Assembly: GCA_041477815.1 (NCBI GenBank)
Contig: JBGOUV010000020.1
Span: 1-32,131, forward strand
Source: JBGOUV01 sp041477815
Lineage (GTDB): Bacteria > Acidobacteriota > Terriglobia > Bryobacterales > JACQDG01
Direction: 5' to 3'
Length of the DNA stretch: 32,131 nt
The notes under the pieces were generated by a model that was not told the origin of the DNA, made no database searches, and saw only the letters and a list, made by a program, of their open reading frames with translations. Numbering within the stretch: the stretch's first letter is position 1; the number at the start of each line of letters is the position of its first letter. The position numbers and the translations under genes are program-made. Shown piece after piece: positions 15,420 through 23,372 of the stretch.

Positions 15420-16352
15420 CTATTGCAGCACGACCACGTCCGGCCGCAGGATCCACTGGTCCATCGAGCAACTGGTGCACGCCAGGGAGTAGCGGGGATC
15501 GATCGAGCGGGCGAGGTTGGCGATCTGGACGGGGTCGTCGTCCTCCTCTTCGGTGGAGATGACGATGGTGGGGTGGAAACGGGCGATGGTCTGGCGGGCG
15601 CCCTGGAGGGCGCGGACGGTGGCGCCCTTGATGTCCATTTTGATCACGTCGACCCTGGGGAGGCCCAGGTCTTTGACCATCTGATCGATGGTGACCAGAG
15701 GCACCTGGACGCCGGCGTGATGCCGGGCGCCGGGGTGGACGAAGCCGGCAGCGGCGGAGTTCTGGGCGTCCTCGTAGAGGGTGAGGGTGTCCTGCCGGTC
15801 CCAGACTCCGACCGGCTGGACGACGGCCGCTCCAGCCGCGATCGGTTCGGAGAGGTTGCGGCGGAGGCATTCCACGTTGGCGGGGGCGGGCTCGATGGCG
15901 ACCACCTTGGCGGCGCCGTCGTGGAGAGCCCGGCGGGTGTAGGTACCGATGTGGGCTCCGCAGTCGAGAACGATGTCACCCGGCCGCGCGCATTGGCCGC
16001 TCGAAGTAATGCGGTAGATACCACTGAGCTGTTGGGCTACGAGGATGGGGAGTACCTCGTCATTGGAATCGGGCGTCCAGTAGCGACCCTGGGGCGTGTC
16101 CCAGATTCGATAGGGGCCCTCCTCGCCGACCTTCCGGACCTGCGAGCGGACGGACTGACGGGTCTCGTTCTGCAGCACCCGATACTTGGCGCTACGGTAG
16201 GTCTGGAGGGCGGTGCAGGCCGGATTGCCGCGTACCAGGGCTAGTCCAAAGATGGCCAAGGGGGGATGAATCCGCACCAGGATCATGGCGGTAAGGGCCA
16301 GCCCGCCCACTACTATGAACGAGAGCAGAACTACGGCCAGAATTCTCTTCAT
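15420..16352 (-). CDS. Membrane-anchored FkbM-family methyltransferase
   Basis: A 310-residue protein with one N-terminal membrane segment (about 4-27) and an FkbM-type Rossmann methyltransferase domain. Motif I is VLDCGAHIGTYTRRAL (128-143), motif II VVAIEPAPANVECLRRNL (150-167), and the late motif is DVIKMDIKGATVRAL (235-249). The family usually has DxEGxE at the last site; here both acidic residues are changed (K and T). FkbM enzymes O-methylate sugars or secondary metabolites using S-adenosylmethionine. If the domain faces the cytoplasm, a glycan precursor is a plausible substrate. The start is supported by AGAGGA six bases upstream (16359-16364). It is the first gene of an apparent operon with the Lgt-family and giant-protein genes. 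Confidence 0.82.
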   Translation of the reverse strand: MKRILAVVLLSFIVVGGLALTAMILVRIHPPLAIFGLALVRGNPACTALQTYRSAKYRVLQNETRQSVRSQVRKVGEEGPYRIWDTPQGRYWTPDSNDEVLPILVAQQLSGIYRITSSGQCARPGDIVLDCGAHIGTYTRRALHDGAAKVVAIEPAPANVECLRRNLSEPIAAGAAVVQPVGVWDRQDTLTLYEDAQNSAAAGFVHPGARHHAGVQVPLVTIDQMVKDLGLPRVDVIKMDIKGATVRALQGARQTIARFHPTIVISTEEEDDDPVQIANLARSIDPRYSLACTSCSMDQWILRPDVVVLQ

Positions 16353-16409
16353 GCAGAGTCCTCTCAGGGGATGCTATTAGACCTGAGGCTCTAAGAGGAA
16401 TAGGGTGAA

Positions 16410-16425
16410 GACCCCGGTTGGGGTC
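16410..16425 (-). terminator. Stem-loop between quinoprotein-like and FkbM genes
   Basis: GACCCC (16410-16415) and GGGGTC (16420-16425) form a 6-bp stem with loop GGTT in the 100-bp gap. No T-run follows on the minus strand, so termination is only possible, not shown. Confidence 0.35.
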
Positions 16426-16452
16426 CCATAATCTACCGGGAGGGCCTCGGTG

Positions 16453-18027
16453 TTAGCGCCCCTCCACCAGCCCGAACGTGAAGACGTCGGTGGCGGCGGC
16501 GATGGTCACGTACTGCTTCCCGTCCACCTGGAACGTCATCGGAGAGGCGGTAAGCGCCTGGCCCATGTAGTAGTGCCAGAGCTGCCGGCCGTGGCGGGCG
16601 TCCGCGGCGATGAGCTGGCCGTCGTCGTCACCGTAGAAAACCAGGCCGCCGGCGGTGGAGACCGTCCCCGACCACATCGTGCCCGGACCCGTCATGGGTA
16701 CTTCCCAGACACGCTTCCCCGTCTGGGGGTCCAGGGCCCGGAGAAAGAACTGGCCGGGCTCGCGGGAGAGCGGTTCTCCGCCGCCGCCCATGATGCCTTT
16801 GCCGGCCGCCGGAATCTTCTCGGAGGTCACATACAGGTCGCACTGCTCCAGGCTGGGGACGTAGAACAGGCCGGTGGCCGGGCTGTAGGAGGGAGACATC
16901 CAGTTGGAGGCGCCGCGCATGGAAGGACACGCCCGGACGCCGGCCGGAGTGGGTTCTTTGCCCGGAACCAGGATGGGGCGGCCCCGGTCGTCGATGCCCT
17001 TGGCCCAGTCGAGCTTATCGACAAAGGGCGTGGCCCGCAGATATTGGCCGTTGGTACGATCCAGCAGGTAGAAGAAGCCGTTGCGGTTGGGGTGGAGCAG
17101 GAGCTTGCGGGGCCGGCCCTGATACTCCAGGTCGGCCAGGACGGGGATGGACTGGGCGTCCCAGTCGTGCGTGTCGTGAGGAGTGAACTGGAAGTGCCAC
17201 TCGAGCTTGCCGGTGTCGGGGTGGAGGGCCACCACCGAGCAGGTGTAGAGATTCTCGCCGCGGCGGGGCTTGCCCCACAAGTCGGGCCAGGGATTGCCCG
17301 TGGCCCAGTACAGGAGATTCAGGTCCGGGTCATAGGTGCCGGTCATCCAGGTGGCGCCGCCGGCCCACTCCGCGGGAAAGTCGGACCAGGATTCCGAGCC
17401 CGGCTCGCCTTTGCCGGGGACGGTATAGAAGCGCCACAGCCGCTCGCCGGTGGCGGCGGAGTAGGCGTCCAGGTAGCCGCGCACGCCGCCATCGCCGCCG
17501 GAGACCCCGACGATGACGCGGTCCCGCAGGGCCAGCGGCGCGAGCGTGGCGCCATAGCCCAGCTTGGGGTCGGCGAAGGGCTGGGACCACAGCAACCCGC
17601 CCGTGCGGCGGTCGAGCGCCACCAGGTAGGCATCGCCGGTGACGAAGAAGACGCGGTCCCCGAGCAGGGCCACGCCGCGGTTGACCTTCAGGGCCTTGGC
17701 CTGCTCGTCCCGATAGAGCCAGATCCGGCGCCCGGTGCGGGCGTCCAGGGCGTGAACTTCGTTCGACGCCGTCATGTACATGACCCCGTCCAGGACCAAG
17801 GGGGTGGCCTCCAGCTTTCGAGACCCGTCAATGTGGTAGGTCCACCGAGGCGCCAAATACTGAATATTCTCAGGCGTAATCTGGCTCAGCGGACTATGAC
17901 GCCGCCCGCCATAGTCCCCAAAGTAAGTCAGCCAGTTCTTGCCGGGCCCGGCGACCAGGTCCTCATACCGGACCTGAGCAGCGAGCGGGAGAGCAACGAG
18001 CAAGGTGAGCAGAGGGCGCAATTTCAA
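16453..18027 (-). CDS. PQQ-type beta-propeller protein (acidobacterial quinoprotein-like)
   Basis: About 524 residues with a signal peptide (LRPLLTLLVALPLAAQ) and eight-bladed quinoprotein features: NWLTYFGDYGGRRHSPL at the N-terminus, repeated ALDxxTGxxxW blades, and PHDTHDWDAQ near residues 283-292, where PQQ dehydrogenases carry the catalytic Asp. I see no adjacent Cys-Cys pair as in methanol dehydrogenase. It resembles the Acidobacteria-restricted group that TIGRFAMs calls 'acido-empty-quinoprotein', for which cofactor binding is uncertain (family name from memory). The start is a TTG: the one at 18027 overlaps the cytochrome stop as TTGA, while the TTG at 18021 is better spaced from GGAGG. 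Coupling to the cytochrome c gene suggests electron transfer from this periplasmic protein or a structural role beside it. Confidence 0.85.
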   Translation of the reverse strand: MKLRPLLTLLVALPLAAQVRYEDLVAGPGKNWLTYFGDYGGRRHSPLSQITPENIQYLAPRWTYHIDGSRKLEATPLVLDGVMYMTASNEVHALDARTGRRIWLYRDEQAKALKVNRGVALLGDRVFFVTGDAYLVALDRRTGGLLWSQPFADPKLGYGATLAPLALRDRVIVGVSGGDGGVRGYLDAYSAATGERLWRFYTVPGKGEPGSESWSDFPAEWAGGATWMTGTYDPDLNLLYWATGNPWPDLWGKPRRGENLYTCSVVALHPDTGKLEWHFQFTPHDTHDWDAQSIPVLADLEYQGRPRKLLLHPNRNGFFYLLDRTNGQYLRATPFVDKLDWAKGIDDRGRPILVPGKEPTPAGVRACPSMRGASNWMSPSYSPATGLFYVPSLEQCDLYVTSEKIPAAGKGIMGGGGEPLSREPGQFFLRALDPQTGKRVWEVPMTGPGTMWSGTVSTAGGLVFYGDDDGQLIAADARHGRQLWHYYMGQALTASPMTFQVDGKQYVTIAAATDVFTFGLVEGR

Positions 18028-18779
18028 TTCCTCCGGGCCGCCGCCTGGCGGCTCAAAAACGCCATGAGGTTATCCAGCTCCGCGCCGCTCAGCCGGCGGG
18101 CGTAGTCGGCGGGCATCGGAGACTCCCGGCTGAACTCGACGGCCCGCCATTCCGACTGTCGCAACAGGTGCAGCCGCCCCTGGTCGTCCAGAAGTTGGAG
18201 GGAGTAGTTCGTGTAATTCTTAGCGACCCCGCTGATCCGGCGGCCGTCGGTGGTAGTGACGGTAACCGGCAGGAAACCGTCGGTCAGACGAGCCGAAGGC
18301 TCCAGGACAGCCTCGCGCAGGCGCCGCAGCGGGCGCTGCAGGCCGATACTGCTGAGGTCGGGTCCGAGCAGCCCGCCCCGTCCGGCGATGGCGTGACATC
18401 CCGTGCAGCCGGCCTTACCGTAAAAGAGCGCTGCCCCGGCCTCGGGATCTCCGGGGACGTCGGCCTCAAAGGCGGGGGCGCTGAGCGAGCGGAAATAGGC
18501 CACCAGTTGCCGGATCTGGTCGTCGGGGAAGGGAAAGGCCGCCATCTCCGTGCCCGGCACGCCCTTCTGGATGGAACGGAACATGTCGTCGTCGGTGAGA
18601 CGGCGGACCAGCCGGCCGTCGGCGATGTTGGGACCGCGGCCGCCCTCGCCGGTCGTGCCGTGACAGGCCCCGCAGGCGGTGGCGAACAGTGCCTGGCCGG
18701 CGTCAGCGGCGAGGCCGATCCCACCGCAGAGGACCGCCAGCGCGTACAAAAAAGTTCGGCGGAAGATCAAGCTGCTCAT
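18024..18779 (-). CDS. Exported diheme cytochrome c
   Basis: 251 residues from the ATG at 18779 (a TTG at 18809 would add ten unlikely residues before the signal peptide). The leader FRRTFLYALAVLCGGIGLAADA is followed by CGACH at 36-40 and CTGCH at 125-129; M79 (in TEMAAF) is a candidate axial ligand. The first half is a class I cytochrome domain. The second half resembles the planctomycete-type putative heme-binding domain (ARLTDGFLPVTVTTTDGRRI). A periplasmic electron carrier. It follows a DUF1080 gene by about 90 bases and is coupled by a TTGA overlap to the quinoprotein-like gene. It could also accept electrons from the GMC dehydrogenase encoded divergently about 3 kb away; that is inference. 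Confidence 0.87.
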   Translation of the reverse strand: MSSLIFRRTFLYALAVLCGGIGLAADAGQALFATACGACHGTTGEGGRGPNIADGRLVRRLTDDDMFRSIQKGVPGTEMAAFPFPDDQIRQLVAYFRSLSAPAFEADVPGDPEAGAALFYGKAGCTGCHAIAGRGGLLGPDLSSIGLQRPLRRLREAVLEPSARLTDGFLPVTVTTTDGRRISGVAKNYTNYSLQLLDDQGRLHLLRQSEWRAVEFSRESPMPADYARRLSGAELDNLMAFLSRQAAARRN

Positions 18780-18836
18780 GGTAACATGGGCCTGGTCCGA
18801 GATTCTCAACCTCGCAGAATCAACGACTTGTCGTGA

Positions 18837-18848
18837 TGCAAGTTTGCA
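18837..18848. promoter_or_regulatory. Small palindrome TGCAA-GT-TTGCA
   Basis: A perfect 5-bp inverted repeat with a 2-base centre in the gap between the DUF1080 stop and the cytochrome start. It shares the TTGCA core with the boxes upstream of the TonB receptor. It may be chance; no regulator was recognised. Confidence 0.25.
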
Positions 18849-18869
18849 CCACGTGTCTCCAGGTCTGGT

Positions 18870-19658
18870 CTAGGGTTCGTCGTAGCCCCGCAGCCGCCGG
18901 ATCCAGATGTTCCGGTAGCGCACCGGATCCCCGTGATTCTGGAGCATCAGCGGCTCTTCGGCGGCGTGCGGCTCGTAGGCGGTGGAAACCCGGTGCTTCA
19001 TCGGGCCCAGGATCTCCTGGCGGTGATGGACCACCACGCCGTTGTGGAACACGGTGACGCGGGCCGGCTTGGCCACCTTGGCGCCGTCGAAGCGCGGCGC
19101 TTCGAAGACGATGTCGTAGGTCTGCCATTCACCCGGCTTGCGGGAGGCATTGACCAGTGGTGGATACTGACCATAGATAGCGGCGGCCTGGCCGTCGGCG
19201 TAGGTAAGGTTGTCGTAAGAGTCGAGGACCTGTATCTCGTAGCGGCCCATCAACAGCACGCCGCTGTTGCCGCGCTCCTGGCTGGAGCTGCGGACGACGG
19301 AAGGCGTGGCCCACTCGATGTGGAGTTGGCAGTCTCCGAACTTTTCTTTGGTGGCGAGGCTGCCGGTGTCGCGCACTACCTCGACGTAGCCGTTTTCAAC
19401 CTTCCAGCCCGGCGGGCTCACTTTACCGTCGCGGGATTGCATCACCCACTTGGACAGATCACAGCCGTCGAACAAGACGACGGCGTCGGAAGGCGCCGGA
19501 CCGGGGCTGATGACGCGCGGATGCGGGCGCCGTAGGTCATGCACCCGCCACTTCTGGCCCTGGATGTAAGGGGTGTCTTCGTAGCCGACAGCGGGAGCCT
19601 TCTTGGTTTGGGCGGCCAGGACAGCCGCCAGAATCAGCAGGGTGACAGGGACCTTCAT
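18870..19658 (-). CDS. DUF1080 / 3-keto-disaccharide hydrolase-domain protein
   Basis: 262 residues from the ATG at 19658, with a signal peptide (KVPVTLLILAAVLAAQ). The DUF1080 jelly-roll is marked by VVLFDGCDLSKWV, ERGNSGVLLMGRYEIQVLDS (about 147-166) and, at the end, LMLQNHGDPVRYRNIWIRRL. Family members cleave the glycosidic bond of 3-keto-glycosides after a dehydrogenase has oxidised C3, and they fold like concanavalin-type glucanases. It is the first gene of a leftward operon with cytochrome c and the quinoprotein-like gene. The predicted promoter at 19667-19695 would make the message almost leaderless. The catalytic activity is family-based. Confidence 0.86.
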   Translation of the reverse strand: MKVPVTLLILAAVLAAQTKKAPAVGYEDTPYIQGQKWRVHDLRRPHPRVISPGPAPSDAVVLFDGCDLSKWVMQSRDGKVSPPGWKVENGYVEVVRDTGSLATKEKFGDCQLHIEWATPSVVRSSSQERGNSGVLLMGRYEIQVLDSYDNLTYADGQAAAIYGQYPPLVNASRKPGEWQTYDIVFEAPRFDGAKVAKPARVTVFHNGVVVHHRQEILGPMKHRVSTAYEPHAAEEPLMLQNHGDPVRYRNIWIRRLRGYDEP

Positions 19659-19666
19659 GGAACCGC

Positions 19667-19695
19667 ATGTTAGCAATTCGCCCCGGAAGCGTCAA
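19667..19695 (-). promoter_or_regulatory. Predicted promoter of the DUF1080-cytochrome-quinoprotein operon
   Basis: Minus-strand TTGACG (19695-19690) and TAACAT (19672-19667) are 17 bases apart. Start of transcription would fall near 19660, two bases before the ATG at 19658. Confidence 0.45.
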
Positions 19696-19860
19696 TGTGG
19701 AACACGCCTCGGTAGCCGTCCGGACCGGCGTACTCCGGCGTAAAAGAACGGGAGCCCCGGCTGCGTCGTTCCCCCCGCCTCCCGGCCCACCGGCGTCACC
19801 AGCTTCGCCGTCCCGAAATCGAGCAGTTGCGGCGCGCCGGCGTTTGCGCGAACCCCCGCT
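19670..19860 (-). pseudogene. Remnant of a Ser/Thr protein kinase gene (activation-loop region)
   Basis: The minus strand from about 19860 encodes GAPQLLDFGTAKLV, the DFG magnesium-binding segment of a Hanks-type kinase. After a one-base shift at the A-run 19742-19745, the next frame gives TPEYAGPDGYRG, which fits the end of the activation loop (usually TPEYASPEQ). The order and distance of the two pieces are right for a kinase, but the catalytic-loop HRD, the ATP site and the C-lobe are absent, and the frames stop at 19692 and 19670. It lies in the 328-bp region between divergent operons and overlaps the leftward promoter. Recognised by motif only. Confidence 0.5.
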
Positions 19861-19873
19861 CTTGGCGTATAGT
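19844..19873 (+). promoter_or_regulatory. Predicted promoter of the panB operon
   Basis: TTGCGC (19844-19849) and TATAGT (19868-19873) are 18 bases apart, followed by an untranslated leader of about 105 bases before the ATG at 19987. The -10 box matches five of six consensus bases. Confidence 0.5.
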
Positions 19874-19986
19874 AGTCTCAGTGCCGCCCATCGGGCGGGC
19901 AGCCCCCCGGGCGCTCGACCCGAACAACGCGGCCACCATACTCCGCACCGCTTGGATCCTCGAAGTCCGGGGACCGGGACGACACC

Positions 19987-20826
19987 ATGACCGACAAGAT
20001 CACCATCCCCACGCTCGCCGAGAAGAAGGCCCGCGGCGAGAAAATCACTTCTGTTACCGCTTACGATTACCCCACGGCGCGCCTGGCCGACGAGGCCGGC
20101 ATCGACTTTATCCTGGTCGGCGACTCCGTGTCCATGGCCGTAGCCGGCCGCGACACGACCCTGGAAGCCACCGTCGACGAGATGATCTACCACACGCGCG
20201 CCGCGCGCCGCGCCGTCCGCCGCGCCCTGCTGGTGACCGACCTGCCTTTCGGCTCCTACCACACCAGCGACGCCGACGGCATCCGCAACGCCCTCCGCCT
20301 GATCAAGGAAGGCGGCGCCGAAGCGGTGAAGCTGGAAGGCGGCCGCAAGCAGGCCCCGCTGGTCGAGCGCCTGGTGGACGCGGAAATCCCCGTCATGGGC
20401 CACATCGGCCTCACCCCCCAGGCCATCCACCGCATGGGCGGATACCGCGTCCAGGGCAAAACGGCCGAGGCCGGCCAAGCCCTGCTGGAAGACGCCCGCG
20501 CCCTGGAAGCCGCCGGAGCCTTTGCCGTCGTCCTCGAAGGGATGCCCCGCGAGCTGGCCGCCTGGATCACCCAAGAGGTCCGCATCCCCACCATCGGCAT
20601 CGGCGCTGGCCCCGACTGCGACGGCCAGATCCTGGTCTTCCACGACTTGGTAGGCCTCAGCTTCGGCGCCCAACCGAAGTTCGTCCGCCCTTACGCCAAC
20701 CTGTCCGCCGAAATTCTCCGCGCCCTGGAAGCCTACTGTTCCGACGTACGCTCCGCCGCTTTCCCCTCCGACCAGGAGAGCTACCACCTCCCCCCCGCCC
20801 GGGTCTTCACCGAACCGCGACCGTAA
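19987..20826 (+). CDS. panB: 3-methyl-2-oxobutanoate hydroxymethyltransferase
   Basis: 279 residues, full length for PanB. It makes ketopantoate from 2-oxoisovalerate and methylenetetrahydrofolate, the first committed step of pantothenate and CoA synthesis, in the cytoplasm. Visible family motifs are SVTAYDYPTARLADEAGID, ILVGDSVSMAVAGRDTTLE (metal-binding Asp), VTDLPFGSYH (second metal Asp), AVKLEGG, MGHIGLTPQ, LEGMPRELA and IPTIGIGAGPDCDGQ. No strong Shine-Dalgarno precedes the ATG. It is followed 21 bases later by panC; no panD is in view. It heads the rightward operon that continues into GMC dehydrogenase genes. Confidence 0.96.
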   Translation: MTDKITIPTLAEKKARGEKITSVTAYDYPTARLADEAGIDFILVGDSVSMAVAGRDTTLEATVDEMIYHTRAARRAVRRALLVTDLPFGSYHTSDADGIRNALRLIKEGGAEAVKLEGGRKQAPLVERLVDAEIPVMGHIGLTPQAIHRMGGYRVQGKTAEAGQALLEDARALEAAGAFAVVLEGMPRELAAWITQEVRIPTIGIGAGPDCDGQILVFHDLVGLSFGAQPKFVRPYANLSAEILRALEAYCSDVRSAAFPSDQESYHLPPARVFTEPRP

Positions 20827-20847
20827 GGGAGCGGATCCCCGGACCCC

Positions 20848-21678
20848 ATGCAGGTCCTGACCTCCACCGCCGCCGTCCAGTCGCGAGTCCTCGACCTCCG
20901 CGTCTCTGGACGCTCTATCGGTCTGGTCCCCACCATGGGCGCGCTGCACGAAGGCCACCTCAGCCTGGTCCGCGCCGCCCGCCGCGAGAACGATGTGGTC
21001 GTCGTGTCCCTTTTCGTAAATCCCGCGCAGTTCGGCCCCACCGAAGACCTGGCCCGCTACCCCCGCGACCTCGAAGGCGACCGCCAAAAGCTCGCAGACG
21101 AGGGCATCGACATCCTCTGGTCCCCCCCGGTCGAAGAGGTCTACCCCTCCGGCTACCAAACCTACGTTCGTGTCGAGGACCTGGAAACCCGCCTGGACGG
21201 CGCCTCCCGCCCCGGCCACTTTCGTGGGGTCGCAACCGTGGTGTCCAAGCTTTTCCACGTCTGCGTGCCCCACCGGGCGTACTTTGGCCAAAAGGACGCC
21301 GCCCAGATAGCCGTGATCCGCCGCCTGGTTCAGGACTTGAACTTCCCTCTGCAAGTGGTGGTCTGTCCAATCATTCGGGAGCCGGATGGCCTGGCTATGA
21401 GCTCCCGCAACGCCTATCTTTCGGCGCCCGACCGCCAAGCTGCCACCGTCCTGTATCGTTCCCTCCAAACGGCCCAATCGCTCGACGACGCCGAATCCAT
21501 TCAGCAGAGCCTGATCGCCACCATCTCCTCCGAGCCCCGCGCCAAGCTGGACTATGCCGCAGTAGTAGACCCCGACACCCTTCAACCGGCCGGCCAGGTG
21601 ACCCGCCCAACGCTGCTGGCCGTGGCGGCATGGTTCGGCGGTACGCGCTTGATCGACAATGTCGTCGTGACCCCCTGA
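20848..21678 (+). CDS. panC: Pantothenate synthetase (pantoate-beta-alanine ligase)
   Basis: 276 residues, normal length. It joins pantoate and beta-alanine with ATP to form pantothenate. Signatures are VPTMGALHEGHLSLVR (HIGH-type nucleotide site), SLFVNPAQFGPTEDL, RPGHFRGVATVVSKLF, YFGQKDAAQ and IREPDGLAMSSRNAYL (KMSKS-equivalent loop). The end LAVAAWFGGTRLIDNV is also typical. It is adjacent to panB and forms the usual panBC pair. The gap of 34 bases to the next gene contains an extended -10 element, so the downstream genes may also be transcribed separately. Confidence 0.96.
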   Translation: MQVLTSTAAVQSRVLDLRVSGRSIGLVPTMGALHEGHLSLVRAARRENDVVVVSLFVNPAQFGPTEDLARYPRDLEGDRQKLADEGIDILWSPPVEEVYPSGYQTYVRVEDLETRLDGASRPGHFRGVATVVSKLFHVCVPHRAYFGQKDAAQIAVIRRLVQDLNFPLQVVVCPIIREPDGLAMSSRNAYLSAPDRQAATVLYRSLQTAQSLDDAESIQQSLIATISSEPRAKLDYAAVVDPDTLQPAGQVTRPTLLAVAAWFGGTRLIDNVVVTP

Positions 21679-21685
21679 GCGCGTG

Positions 21686-21694
21686 TGCTAGAAT
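21686..21694 (+). promoter_or_regulatory. Possible extended -10 promoter for the GMC gene
   Basis: TGCTAGAAT ends 18 bases before the ATG at 21713; TAGAAT differs from consensus at one base and carries the TGn extension. No convincing -35 hexamer is present. This would allow expression of the dehydrogenase genes independent of panBC. Confidence 0.4.
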
Positions 21695-21712
21695 CCAGCC
21701 AGCGGGTTCTTT

Positions 21713-23371
21713 ATGCCTAATGAAAAATACGATGCTGTGGTAGTTGGCTCGGGAGCGGGCGGCGCCACCGCCGCTTATGTACTGGCCAAACACGGAATGA
21801 AGGTGATGCTGCTCGAAGCCGGGCGGATGCTGTCTCCCGGCAAGGACTTCAAGACGCACACCTGGCCGTGGGAGCTGCCGTTTCGCGGCGAAGGGAAGCC
21901 GGGCGAGTACGACGGCCTGTGGAAGATCAACGAGTACACCGCCCAGCTCTACACCAATCCGCGCCGGGACGTCTACCGCTCCGACCCGGAGTTTCACTGG
22001 ACGCGCCTGCGCGGCGTCGGTGGCCGCACCAACACTTGGGGGCGCTCCTGCTTCCGTCATGGTCCGCTCGACTTCAAGAGCAAGACCATGCAGGGCTACA
22101 GCGAAGACTGGCCCATGACCTACGAGGAGCTGGAGCCCTACTACGACAAGGCCGAGATCCTGGTCGGGATTGCGGGCGCCAACGAAAACTATTTCAACAT
22201 GCCGGACGGGAAATACTGCGGGCCGGCGCACCAGCCGCGCTGCACGGAGCTGTTTATCAAGGAGCGCGCCGCCCGCGTCGGGGTGCCCGTGGTCCTGGAG
22301 CGGACGGCGGTGTTGAGCGTCCCTTACGATGGCCGGCCCAAGTGCCACTTCTGCGGAGCGTGCGGCAACGGTTGCGACGTGGGCGCGCGGTTCAGCAGCC
22401 TGGACGTGATCATCCCCAAGCTGAAGAAGCTGCCGAACTTCACCCTGAAGACGAACGCGGTGGCGCACCAGGTGCTGGTCGACAAAGAGGGGCGGGCGCG
22501 CGGCGTTTCCTTCTTCGACGCCCTGACCAAGAAACACTATGAAATCGAGGGCAAAGCAGTCGTCCTGGCCGCCAGCACCGTCGAGTCCGGGAGGATCCTG
22601 CTGAACTCGAAGTCCCGCTTCCACCCCAACGGGATGGGCAATTCCAGCGGCCTGCTGGGGCATTACCTGATGGATACTACCAAGTCCGGCCCGGTGGCGG
22701 GCCTCGCGCCCCAATGGAAGAACCGGGCCCGCGCCAATGAGGACGGAGCGGGCGGCGGTCACGTGACCATCCCGCGCTTCAACTACAAACGGAAGGACAA
22801 TTTCTACGGCGGGTACTTCATTCTAGGCGGCTCGCATTTCTCGCGCGGCGTGGGCGGGGCTGCCGGCGTGCCCGGCTGGGGCCAGGACCTGAAGAAGACG
22901 ATTCGCGAGAACTACGGCACGTCTATCGGGTTTCGCGGGTACGGCGAGCGGCTGCCCGACTACGACAATTACTTCGAGATCGATCCCGATAATAAGGACG
23001 CCTTCGGCATTCCCCAGGTGCGCTTCCACGCCGGCGTCAAAGACAACGACCGCAAGATGATGGAAGACATGTACGGGTGGATGGAGCAGATCCTGCGCGC
23101 CTGCGATGCCGAAATCCTGCCCTACAAGAAGTACATTGAGCCTATGGGCGACGCCACCCACGAGGCCGGCGCGGCGCGCATGGGCGACAATCCCAAGACC
23201 AGCGTTCTCAATCCCTACTGCCAGTCCCATGATGTGAAGAACCTGTTCGTCACCGACGCCAGTTGTTTCGTCACCAGTCCCGGCACGCACGGCATCACTA
23301 CCTGGATTATGGCGCTGGCCTGGCGCGCCTCCGACTACCTGGCGGACAAGATGAAGAAAGGGGAAGTCTGA
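21713..23371 (+). CDS. GMC-family FAD dehydrogenase, large subunit
   Basis: 552 residues. The FAD-binding start is DAVVVGSGAGGATAAYVLA and the flavin region continues with LRGVGGRTNTWGRSC. A cluster of four cysteines, C211, C214, C217 and C221 (CHFCGACGNGC), contains the C-x5-C-x3-C spacing that ligates a 3Fe-4S cluster in bacterial FAD-glucose dehydrogenases. The C-terminal catalytic region has THEAGAARMGDNP, then FVTDASCFVTSPGTHGITTW. It has no signal peptide; the next gene encodes a small subunit with a Tat-like signal, so co-export is expected. Related enzymes oxidise sugars, including glycosides at C3, gluconate or fructose. The substrate here is not known. Only one base separates it from the small-subunit gene. 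Confidence 0.9.
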   Translation: MPNEKYDAVVVGSGAGGATAAYVLAKHGMKVMLLEAGRMLSPGKDFKTHTWPWELPFRGEGKPGEYDGLWKINEYTAQLYTNPRRDVYRSDPEFHWTRLRGVGGRTNTWGRSCFRHGPLDFKSKTMQGYSEDWPMTYEELEPYYDKAEILVGIAGANENYFNMPDGKYCGPAHQPRCTELFIKERAARVGVPVVLERTAVLSVPYDGRPKCHFCGACGNGCDVGARFSSLDVIIPKLKKLPNFTLKTNAVAHQVLVDKEGRARGVSFFDALTKKHYEIEGKAVVLAASTVESGRILLNSKSRFHPNGMGNSSGLLGHYLMDTTKSGPVAGLAPQWKNRARANEDGAGGGHVTIPRFNYKRKDNFYGGYFILGGSHFSRGVGGAAGVPGWGQDLKKTIRENYGTSIGFRGYGERLPDYDNYFEIDPDNKDAFGIPQVRFHAGVKDNDRKMMEDMYGWMEQILRACDAEILPYKKYIEPMGDATHEAGAARMGDNPKTSVLNPYCQSHDVKNLFVTDASCFVTSPGTHGITTWIMALAWRASDYLADKMKKGEV

Positions 23372-23372
23372 T

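Noticed and set aside
19537..21585. 682-codon minus-strand open frame across panB and panC
   Set aside because: It covers two unmistakable pantothenate genes on the other strand and shows only Gly/Ala/Asp-rich shadow composition.
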